Positions 19,075 to 25,618 of a stretch of 64,000 nt of DNA are shown here, in pieces (positions within the stretch are counted from its first letter, which is position 1; every line of letters begins with the position of its first letter). Origin of the DNA: Deinococcus metalli (GTDB lineage Bacteria; Deinococcota; Deinococci; Deinococcales; Deinococcaceae); contig NZ_JACHFK010000008.1 in NCBI RefSeq assembly GCF_014201805.1, forward strand, positions 1 through 64,000, read 5' to 3'. The notes beneath the pieces were generated by a model that worked only from the letters and a program-made list of their open reading frames with translations, did not search any database and was not told the origin of the DNA. Position numbers and translations under genes: made by a program.

Positions 19075-20027
19075 CGCTGGACGTCCGCCCGGTACAGGAG
19101 CACGAGTGGGACGCCGCTGCCCGCGCGTACTCGGCCGCGCACCCGCACGAACCGCTGAGCGGCGCGGACCTGCACAAACGCCAGCGCGAGCAGGAGGACT
19201 GGGGCTACGGCGCCGCGACCCTGGCCGCCGCAGCCGGCCCCGAGATCGTGGGCGTGGGCGCGTACTTCCAGAATCCCGGGTCGTACCACCCGCGCCGCTA
19301 CACTCTTGACCTTGGTGTGCTCCCCGAGCGGCAGGGGCAGGGGGCGGGCGCCGCGCTGTGGGCCGCCGTCGAGGCCGCCCTGCGCGCCCGAGACGCCGAG
19401 TCCGTCCGCGTGCTGGCGCGCGAGGACCATCCGGTGGCGCCGGGTTTCCTGGCGCGGCGCGGCTTCGTGGGCGACAAGCGCTACTTCACCAGCGCGCTGG
19501 ACGTGGCGGCCTTCGACCCGGCGCCCTTCGCGGGCACCCTGGCGGCCGTGACGGCACAGGGCGTGGAGATCCGCAGCCTGAGCGAATTGCGCGCCGCCGG
19601 TACGCCGGACCTGGACGCGCGCCTGCACGCCCTGATGAGCGACGTGCGCACGGACGTGCCGCGCAGCGAACCCGCCACGCCGCTGTCCTTCCAGGTGTTC
19701 ACGGAGGCGGTGCTGGGCGATCCGGGCCTGCTGCCGGACGCCTACCTGGTCGCGGTGTACGGCGAGGACTTCATCGGGCAGACGGCGCTGTTCGCGTCGG
19801 AGGTCAGCGACCTGCTGTTCACCGGGCTGACCGGCGTGAGCGCCGCGTGGCGCGGCCGGGGCGTGGCGACCGCGCTGAAGGTCGCGGCCGCCCGGGTGGC
19901 CCGGGACCGCGGCGCGCCCACCATCCGCACCGACAACGCCAGCGACAACGCGCCCATGCTGGCGGTCAATGGGAAGCTGGGTTTCGTTCGCGATCCGGCC
20001 AGCGTGTCGTACCTCAAGGTCTTCTGA
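19071..20027 (+). CDS. Tandem-domain GNAT acetyltransferase (3 of 3)
   Basis: 318 residues, two GNAT folds: LGVLPERQGQGAGAALWAAV (about 79-98) and GVSAAWRGRGVATALKVAAA, then DNASDNAPMLAVNGKLGF. GTG start overlaps the previous stop. The stop lies 1 nt before the ATG of the next gene, extending the operon to a fourth member. No target is evident. Confidence 0.85.
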   Translation: MTLDVRPVQEHEWDAAARAYSAAHPHEPLSGADLHKRQREQEDWGYGAATLAAAAGPEIVGVGAYFQNPGSYHPRRYTLDLGVLPERQGQGAGAALWAAVEAALRARDAESVRVLAREDHPVAPGFLARRGFVGDKRYFTSALDVAAFDPAPFAGTLAAVTAQGVEIRSLSELRAAGTPDLDARLHALMSDVRTDVPRSEPATPLSFQVFTEAVLGDPGLLPDAYLVAVYGEDFIGQTALFASEVSDLLFTGLTGVSAAWRGRGVATALKVAAARVARDRGAPTIRTDNASDNAPMLAVNGKLGFVRDPASVSYLKVF

Positions 20028-20028
20028 C

Positions 20029-20748
20029 ATGCTGCTCAGCGTCGACTGGGACGCGTTCTCGGGGACCCGGGAACTCGTGTTCGACGCGCCCATCTGGGGT
20101 ACCCGCGACCGCCCCCACGACCGCACCGACGCGTGGTGGACACGGGTGCTCCGGCGCGGCGGCACGTCCTGGGCCGCGCTGGAAGGCGATTACCCCCTGT
20201 ACCCCGGCTGGGAGGCGCTCGGCCGCTACGCCGGGGTGCCGGCGTTCGTGGCCCTGAGCCACGCCGACGCGTGGGCGTGGCTGGAACGCTACCCCGGTCA
20301 GGACGTCCTGAACGTCGATTCGCACCACGACCTGGCGAGTTTCAGCGGCGATCCGCGGCGCGTGCGGCCCGGCAACTGGGCGGGCCTGGGACTGCACGCG
20401 GGCCTGATCCGCCACTACACCTGCGTGTACCCGGCGTGGCACGCGCACCTGCCCGTCGCGGAGGGCTTCGACCTGGCGCGCACCCGCGCGGAAGTGGGGC
20501 CGCTGCTCGCGCCGGACGTGCTGGAGCGCGCCGCCCTGCGCCGGCAGCTGCATCCAGACGCGGGCTGGCCGGACGCGGCGCAGGTCACGTCCGTGCTGCT
20601 GGTGCAGTCGCCGGCGTGGACGAGTCCCGCGCACGACGACACCTTCACGGATGTGGTGCGGGGGGTGGGAGCCACCCCGATCTCTGAACCCCTCGAACGT
20701 CACGTGCCGTATACCGTGGGTCATGCCACGTCTTACAATCGGAGCTGA
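20029..20748 (+). CDS. UPF0489/arginase-like protein, unknown
   Basis: 239 residues. LLSVDWDAFSG at the N-terminus and VLNVDSHHDLASF at about 93-105 carry Asp/His clusters like the metal sites of the UPF0489 and arginase-like folds; SPAWTSPAHDDTF near the C-terminus adds another acidic/His cluster. The ATG follows the third GNAT stop by one base, so it is cotranscribed with that cluster. A role on the same amine- or amide-bearing compound as the acetyltransferases is possible (inference). The family call is tentative. Confidence 0.6.
   Translation: MLLSVDWDAFSGTRELVFDAPIWGTRDRPHDRTDAWWTRVLRRGGTSWAALEGDYPLYPGWEALGRYAGVPAFVALSHADAWAWLERYPGQDVLNVDSHHDLASFSGDPRRVRPGNWAGLGLHAGLIRHYTCVYPAWHAHLPVAEGFDLARTRAEVGPLLAPDVLERAALRRQLHPDAGWPDAAQVTSVLLVQSPAWTSPAHDDTFTDVVRGVGATPISEPLERHVPYTVGHATSYNRS
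20734..20739 (+). promoter_or_regulatory. -10 box (TACAAT) of the Nudix-like gene
   Basis: TACAAT lies inside the last codons of the previous gene, 43 nt before the GTG at 20782, giving a normal leader with an AGGAGA ribosome site. Confidence 0.45.
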
Positions 20749-20781
20749 CCAGCCCACCGATTCCGCCCAGGAGACCCCGAC

Positions 20782-21297
20782 GTGACCAGCACCAGCGACA
20801 CCCACTCGACCCCCGTCGCCTTCCAGGTGGGTGTCTTCGCGCTCGTCCAGCACCAGGGCTCGTACCTGATCGTGCGCCACCACCAGCCCCTGCTGCCCGG
20901 CGGCACCCAGAGCCTGCCGGGCCTGATCCTGGACGTGCCGGCCGGGAACAACATCATCGAGCTGCACCTGCGCCGCGCGCTGCTGTCACAGGTGGGCCTC
21001 GCGGTCAGCGACCTGCGGCTGGTCGGCTCGCACGCCGGCCGGGGCGTGCAGAGCGGCCGGGGCGACGCCCGACTGAACCTGATCTTCGGCACGCAGTACT
21101 GCTCGGGCATCCTCAATCCCCAGCCGGACGTGCTCTCGGGCGCCGAGTGGCTGCCCAGCCACGAGTTCGGGGAATACAGCGGCGCGCCGGAGTGGCTGCA
21201 GGGCGCCATCCGCGAGTTCGAGACCGTGACCGTGCCGCCCACCGCCCGCACCCCCGGCATGCCCCTCCCGTCGTTCTTCCGCCGCCGCCAGGGCTGA
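20782..21297 (+). CDS. Nudix-fold protein with degenerate Nudix box
   Basis: 171 residues. The N-terminal strand pattern (VGVFALVQHQGSYLIVRHHQ) and the helix position are those of a Nudix domain, but the box reads LDVPAGNNIIELHLRRALLSQVGL: Gly, the helix and the final VGL remain while the catalytic REUXEE glutamates are lost. Hydrolase activity is therefore unlikely; it may bind a nucleotide or regulate. GTG start with AGGAGA 7 nt upstream. Nudix genes are expanded in Deinococcus. Confidence 0.7.
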   Translation: MTSTSDTHSTPVAFQVGVFALVQHQGSYLIVRHHQPLLPGGTQSLPGLILDVPAGNNIIELHLRRALLSQVGLAVSDLRLVGSHAGRGVQSGRGDARLNLIFGTQYCSGILNPQPDVLSGAEWLPSHEFGEYSGAPEWLQGAIREFETVTVPPTARTPGMPLPSFFRRRQG

Positions 21298-21388
21298 CGG
21301 CCGCGCCCGGCCCGGTGCCGCGGGCGGGCGTCTGGTACTCTCCTCCGGGCCCCGCGACCCCTGCGCTCGCCCCGGCCCGGAGGACTCC

Positions 21389-21943
21389 ATGACCACCCTG
21401 CCCGCCCGGGGGCGCCCGGCCCCGCTGCCCCTCGTCCTGATCGGCCTGTACGCGCTGAGCATCCTGCTCGCCAACATCCTGCTCAACAAGTTCATTCCGC
21501 TGCCGGTGTACGGCCTGCTGAGCGTTGGCACGGTGTTCTTCGCGGCGGTGTTCACGCTGCGCGACCGCATTCACCGCGCGGGCGGCCTGCGGGCGGTGTA
21601 CATCGCCATCGCTGCGGCCCTGATCGTGAATACGGTCGCCACCGTCCTGACCGGCACGCCGTGGCGCTTCATCGGCGCGAGCTTCCTGGCGATCCTGGTC
21701 GGGGAACTCGCGGACACGGCCGTGTACCAGCGGCTGACCCGGCGCTCGTGGTGGACGCGGGTGCTCGCCAGCAACGCCGTGAGCGTCCCGCTGGACAGCG
21801 TGCTGTTCAACCTGCTGGCCTTCGGCGGCGACATGCCCGGCAGCCAGATCGCGCAGATCATCTACGCGGACATCGTGGCGAAGTACGTGATCGCCGCACT
21901 GTTTGCCCTGCGGGTGCGGCACGTGACGCGCCGCGCCGCGTAG
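21389..21943 (+). CDS. Queuosine precursor transporter (VUT/YhhQ family)
   Basis: 184 residues, about six membrane segments. The family features are LLANILLNKFI (26-36), the long second helix GTVFFAAVFTLRDRIHRAGG (47-66) and SNAVSVPLDSVLFN (about 130-143). YhhQ-type proteins import 7-cyano- or 7-aminomethyl-7-deazaguanine for tRNA queuosine. GGAGG lies about 6 nt before the ATG and a TACTCT at 21336-21341 may be the -10. I see no preQ1 riboswitch pattern in the 90-nt leader. Confidence 0.85.
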   Translation: MTTLPARGRPAPLPLVLIGLYALSILLANILLNKFIPLPVYGLLSVGTVFFAAVFTLRDRIHRAGGLRAVYIAIAAALIVNTVATVLTGTPWRFIGASFLAILVGELADTAVYQRLTRRSWWTRVLASNAVSVPLDSVLFNLLAFGGDMPGSQIAQIIYADIVAKYVIAALFALRVRHVTRRAA

Positions 21944-21959
21944 CCGGGACGCGCCCGCG

Positions 21960-22421
21960 CTACCAGCCCTCGATCTGCCGCCCCGCCTCGAAGGCCGCGA
22001 CGCCCGCCGCCACCGACAGGTTCAGGCTGCGGCCCCCGCCCGGCTGCGGGAGTTTCAGGGCCGGCAGGGCGCCGCGCAGCCACTCTGGCAGGCCGCGCGA
22101 CTCGGGGCCGAACAGCAGGTAATCGCCGCGCGCAAAGCCCGCCCGCGTGTGCAGCACGGTCGCGTGCGTGCTGAAGGCCCACACCCGCGCGCCCGGCCCC
22201 AGCGTGCCCTGGAAGGCCGTCCAGTTGGCGTGCTCGTGCAGCGTGACGCCCTGCAGGTAGTCCATCACGGCGCGCCGGAACTCGCGGTCGTGCAGGTGGA
22301 AGCCGAAGGGGCGGATCAGGTGCAGGTCCGCGCCCAGCACCGCGCAGGTGCGCGCCACGTTGCCCACGTTCCCGGCCTTCTCCGGCTCGAACAGCACCAC
22401 GTGCAGCAGCGGCCCAGTCAC
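21960..22421 (-). CDS. trmL: tRNA (cytidine/uridine-34-2'-O)-methyltransferase TrmL
   Basis: 153 residues, the size of TrmL (157 in E. coli). SPOUT motifs: [13 protein letters not shown] (16-28, motif 1), [12 protein letters not shown] (motif 2) and [20 protein letters not shown] (motif 3, knotted SAM site). Methylates the wobble ribose of tRNA-Leu using SAM. The GTG start overlaps the stop of the phosphatase gene, making it the last gene of the ispF operon. Confidence 0.93.
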   Translation of the reverse strand: MTGPLLHVVLFEPEKAGNVGNVARTCAVLGADLHLIRPFGFHLHDREFRRAVMDYLQGVTLHEHANWTAFQGTLGPGARVWAFSTHATVLHTRAGFARGDYLLFGPESRGLPEWLRGALPALKLPQPGGGRSLNLSVAAGVAAFEAGRQIEGW

Positions 22422-23140
22422 GCGCCCACCCCGGTCAGGGCGCGCCAGTGCGCGGTGGACGCATACGCCCGGCGCGCGGGCACGGCCACCACGTCCAGTT
22501 CCGGGTAGCGCAGGGCCGTGAGCTGCCCGCCGAACACGCAGCCGGTGTCGAGGTTCACCGTGCGCCCCCGCCACTTCGGGGACAGCACCGACGTGTGCCC
22601 GGAGGCGACCAGCGCCGACCCGGTGTAGCGGCCCGCCCAGTCCAGCTCCGGCGGTACGCCCGGCGCGGTGCCCCACACGTTGAAACGCTCGCGGGTGGCC
22701 GGGTCGTCCGTGTCCAGTTCGCCCGCGTGCACGACCAGCAGGCGGCCACCGTCCAGCTCCAGCCGCGCGGGCAGCGCCGCCAGGAAGTGCCAGACGGCGT
22801 CCCGCTCGGCCGCGTCCACGGCCGAGAGCTGCGCCAGCGACACGTGCAGCGACCGCGTGGCCTCCACGCTGTCCCCGCCCAGCGCGCGGGCCAGGCGCTC
22901 GTCATGGTTGCCGCGCACGCTCAGCGCCGCGCCGCCCTGCACCGCCCGGCGGACCAGCCGCACGACCTCCACCACGTCCGGCCCGCGGTCGACCAGATCG
23001 CCCACGAACACCGCCCGGCGGCCCGGCGGCGGCACCAGCGCCCCGCCGTTCCACGCGTAGCCCAGCGCGTCCAGCAGGGCCACGAGTTCCGTGTGGCAGC
23101 CGTGCACGTCCCCGATCACGTCGAGGCCCGCCGGGCTCAC
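22418..23140 (-). CDS. Calcineurin-like (PPP-family) phosphoesterase
   Basis: 240 residues. Dinuclear metal motifs in order: GDVHGC (9-14), [19 protein letters not shown] and GHTSV. The arrangement is that of PPP phosphatases such as ApaH/PrpE, which cleave dinucleoside tetraphosphates, or phosphoprotein phosphatases; the exact substrate is open. GTG start overlaps the ispF stop (GTGA); its stop overlaps the trmL GTG. Coupled middle gene of a three-gene operon. Confidence 0.88.
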   Translation of the reverse strand: MSPAGLDVIGDVHGCHTELVALLDALGYAWNGGALVPPPGRRAVFVGDLVDRGPDVVEVVRLVRRAVQGGAALSVRGNHDERLARALGGDSVEATRSLHVSLAQLSAVDAAERDAVWHFLAALPARLELDGGRLLVVHAGELDTDDPATRERFNVWGTAPGVPPELDWAGRYTGSALVASGHTSVLSPKWRGRTVNLDTGCVFGGQLTALRYPELDVVAVPARRAYASTAHWRALTGVGA

Positions 23141-23631
23141 TCTGCGGGCTCCACCCGGGCCAGCAGCGCGCTCACACGCACCTGCACGTGCGCCGGCGCG
23201 AGCCCCTCGGAGGTCTTGAAGCTCACGCCGACCTCGGCCTCCGGCAGGGCCAGCAGCGCCGCCACGCTGCGCGCAATGTCTGTCCGCAGCGGCCCCAGCT
23301 TGGGGCGGTCGAGCGTGACCACCAGCGCCACGTTCACCGGCGCGTAGCCCCGCTCGCGCACGAGTTCCAGGGCGCGCGCCACGATCACCCGCGAGTCCAG
23401 GCCGCGCCACTCGGCGGCGGTGTCCGGGAAGTACTGCCCGATGTCGCCCAGCGCCAGTCCCGCCAGCAGGGCGTCCGCGACCGCGTGCAGCACCGCGTCG
23501 CCGTCGCTGTGCGCCACCGCGCCGTGCGGCGCGTCTGGAACGGTCACGCCGCCCAGGACCAGGGACCGCCCCGCCTCCAGGCGGTGGGCGTCCTCGCCGT
23601 ACCCGATGCGGTAGGGAAGGGGAGAAGTCAT
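23137..23631 (-). CDS. ispF: 2-C-methyl-D-erythritol 2,4-cyclodiphosphate synthase
   Basis: 164 residues (family about 155-160). Cyclises CDP-ME 2-phosphate to MEcPP in the non-mevalonate isoprenoid pathway, as a trimer. Metal ligands in GYGEDAHRL (Asp 14, His 16) and [10 protein letters not shown] (His 41 and following), Lys/Thr in SFKTSEGL near the C-terminus. Leaderless start: TATGCT 6 nt before the ATG. First gene of ispF - phosphoesterase - trmL. Confidence 0.95.
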   Translation of the reverse strand: MTSPLPYRIGYGEDAHRLEAGRSLVLGGVTVPDAPHGAVAHSDGDAVLHAVADALLAGLALGDIGQYFPDTAAEWRGLDSRVIVARALELVRERGYAPVNVALVVTLDRPKLGPLRTDIARSVAALLALPEAEVGVSFKTSEGLAPAHVQVRVSALLARVEPAE

Positions 23632-23637
23632 GCCGCG

Positions 23638-23643
23638 AGCATA
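23638..23643 (-). promoter_or_regulatory. -10 box (TATGCT), leaderless
   Basis: TATGCT on the minus strand, 6 nt before the ATG at 23631 of ispF. Confidence 0.65.
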
Positions 23644-23762
23644 GGGCACCCCCCGCGGCCGCACCCTGCGACCGGATGTTAACGCCTCACTAATGCCCCC
23701 CCTGTCACGCTGCGCGCAGATCAAGCGGCGCCGATTTCCAGCGGCCCGAGGGAGAACAAGAC

Positions 23763-24557
23763 GTGACCCCCACCCCGCCCGACCCCCTCTTCGAGCACCT
23801 GCCCCACGCGGCCCTGCTGTGGTCAGGTCCCCCCGGCATCACGTCGGCGCCCCGGCGCAACGCCGCGTACGACCAGCGCCACCCCGCCGCAGCGCTGCCG
23901 GACACCGCGCGCACGTGGCCGGACGGCGTGCACGTGCGCCGCCTGCCCACCCACGGGGGCGACCTGCGCTTCTGCCGCGTGCACGTGGCGACCCTGCCCG
24001 GCGCGGCCCGTCTGGCCCTGATCGAGGACGTGCACGAGTACCACACCGACCCCCTGACCGGCCTGCTCGACCGGCGCGCGCTGCAGCACGACATCCTGTC
24101 CGAGACGCCCGGCAGCGTCGTGCTGCTCGGTATCGAGGGCCTCGGGGGGGTCAATCACACCCTCGGCCACGCCGCCGGGGACGACCTGCTGCGGGCGCTC
24201 GCCACGCTGCTGGCCGCGGCCGCCGACGCCGGGCGCGGTCAGGCCTACCGGCTGGGCGGCGACGTGTTCGTGCTGCACACGCCGCGGCCGGTGCCGGCGG
24301 AGCGGCTGGACCACCTCCAGGGCCGCTTCCAGCGGGCTGCGTGCCGGCTGGGGGTCCGCAGCGCCCACGTCTTCACCGGCACGGCGCATGCTCCGCAGCA
24401 CGGCAACACCCTCCACCACCTGATCCTGCACGCCGACGCCGCGATCAGCGAGGACGCCCCGGAGCGCCCGGACGGCGCGGCCCGCTTCCTGGGCCCGGCC
24501 GAGCCCGAGGTCACGCCACACCCGGCGCGCCGCCCGCGTGGCTGGGCCGGGTCATGA
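23763..24557 (+). CDS. Degenerate GGDEF-domain protein
   Basis: 264 residues. An N-terminal sensor-like region of about 95 residues is followed by [12 protein letters not shown] (the standard GGDEF-domain entry), [20 protein letters not shown], and the signature as RLGGDVF instead of GG(D/E)EF. The catalytic Glu is replaced by Val, so cyclic-di-GMP synthesis is unlikely; binding of GTP or c-di-GMP is possible. GTG start with GGGAGA about 8 nt upstream. The stop overlaps the ATG of the next gene (ATGA). Confidence 0.75.
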   Translation: MTPTPPDPLFEHLPHAALLWSGPPGITSAPRRNAAYDQRHPAAALPDTARTWPDGVHVRRLPTHGGDLRFCRVHVATLPGAARLALIEDVHEYHTDPLTGLLDRRALQHDILSETPGSVVLLGIEGLGGVNHTLGHAAGDDLLRALATLLAAAADAGRGQAYRLGGDVFVLHTPRPVPAERLDHLQGRFQRAACRLGVRSAHVFTGTAHAPQHGNTLHHLILHADAAISEDAPERPDGAARFLGPAEPEVTPHPARRPRGWAGS

Positions 24558-25057
24558 ACGTCCCGGCCGTTCCCCTGCGGTCCGCCGCGGCCCGGTCCAC
24601 CCCGCCTGGAGGGCGCATGCGGCACTTGCCTACCCTGCCGGAACTCACGGGCGTGCACGTCAGCGGTGAGTGCGTCATGGGCACCACCGCGCGCGGCCCG
24701 CTGGCGCTGTACCGCTACGCTCCGTTGCAGGGCGCGGTGCTGACCGGGCAGGTCATTCCCTTCGCCGCGCAGTGGCCCGAGCACCTGAAACTGTTCGTGT
24801 ACCGCTACTCGCCCGTGCCGGCCCTGGTTCCCGGCCCCCTGCCCCCGTCGCTGCTGGGCCGTTTCGGTACGCGGCCGCGCGACGCGGGTGGCCTGCGTCC
24901 GTGGGATCAGCTGACGTACCAGGGCTGGCCGGTGTACGTGTGCACCCTCGATCGCCCCGGCGCGCGCCCCGCCGGCATCATCGACAGCCAGTTCGAACAG
25001 CTGCGCGTGGACGTGCAGGTGTTCGAGGAGGAGGAAACCAGAAGCCAGGGACCATGA
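24554..25057 (+). CDS. Unknown protein, family A of the 24-25 kb locus
   Basis: 167 residues, no family recognised. Core features are a GECVMGTTARGPLALYRYAPLQ stretch split by a Gly, IPFAAQWPEHLKLFVYRYSPV, and a C-terminal IIDSQFEQLRVDVQVFEEEE. The first two match, in order and spacing, parts of the gene at 25103, so the two are probably distant paralogs. ATG overlaps the stop of the GGDEF-like gene. No signal peptide; likely cytosolic. An internal ATG at 24617 (MRHLPTLPEL) is an alternative start. Confidence 0.65.
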   Translation: MNVPAVPLRSAAARSTPPGGRMRHLPTLPELTGVHVSGECVMGTTARGPLALYRYAPLQGAVLTGQVIPFAAQWPEHLKLFVYRYSPVPALVPGPLPPSLLGRFGTRPRDAGGLRPWDQLTYQGWPVYVCTLDRPGARPAGIIDSQFEQLRVDVQVFEEEETRSQGP

Positions 25058-25122
25058 CCACGAAGATTAAGGCGTCGTCACAAACCAATTCAGGGAGGAA
25101 GCATGACGGACAGTCGCTATAG
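25054..25122 (+). CDS. Possible 22-codon ORF bridging two unknown genes
   Basis: ATG at 25054 overlaps the previous stop (ATGA) and codes for a short Lys/Ser-rich peptide ending inside the next gene's start region. It may only couple translation between the two neighbours. No independent support. Confidence 0.2.
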   Translation: MTTKIKASSQTNSGRKHDGQSL

Positions 25123-25615
25123 GGATTCACAGGACACGGTCGTTTTCTCCGAGATCAAGATCGATCCCAGCGGGACGATGATCGTAGGAACGGCGGCAGA
25201 TGGCCAGGAATTTCAGCTCTATTACTACACTCCATTACAGGACAACATCGATCATCAGGAAGGTAGTAACGGTTTCATACCACCATTCTACGGCGCCCAG
25301 TCGAATCCATACGGCTCAGCGCAGTGGCCGAATTACCTTCTGAGATTTGTCGAACAGTATCTACCTGTCCTGTCCAACGAAGACCTCGAAATAGAGTCCT
25401 CTATCCTGTCCAAGATCGGCCGGCAGAAAAGAGACGGTACAATACAGGGCGAACAGGTGACCTTTGGTTTTCACCCCCTTTATTATTTGGCAGACGGCGG
25501 GAACGAGAAGGCCAAGGTCAAGCTCCCTGCCTTGTTCGACACGGTGAATGAAGACCTTCCGCCGCTCCAGCGACCATCAATGCCGACCTTCCCGCCTCCG
25601 GGGATGGGACCGTAA
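25103..25615 (+). CDS. Unknown protein, family A paralog in a low-GC patch
   Basis: 170 residues. Matches the 24554 protein at GTMIVGT...LYYYTPLQ, FIPPFYGAQ...AQWPNYLLRFVEQYLPV and a C-terminal acidic helix; about 15 residues are added between PLQ and QWP. Gln/Asn/Tyr-rich with a Pro-rich tail (PSMPTFPPPGMGP). The DNA is near 50% GC in places, against about 70% for the window, with AT-ending codons, which suggests transfer or relaxed selection. A strong GGGAGGA site lies before the ATG. Convergent with the regulator gene, 3 bp apart. Confidence 0.7.
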   Translation: MTDSRYRDSQDTVVFSEIKIDPSGTMIVGTAADGQEFQLYYYTPLQDNIDHQEGSNGFIPPFYGAQSNPYGSAQWPNYLLRFVEQYLPVLSNEDLEIESSILSKIGRQKRDGTIQGEQVTFGFHPLYYLADGGNEKAKVKLPALFDTVNEDLPPLQRPSMPTFPPPGMGP

Positions 25616-25618
25616 TAC

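Noticed and set aside
21298..21388. PreQ1 riboswitch before the queuosine precursor transporter
   Set aside because: The leader is short, GC-rich and lacks the C-rich loop and A-rich tail of preQ1 riboswitches.
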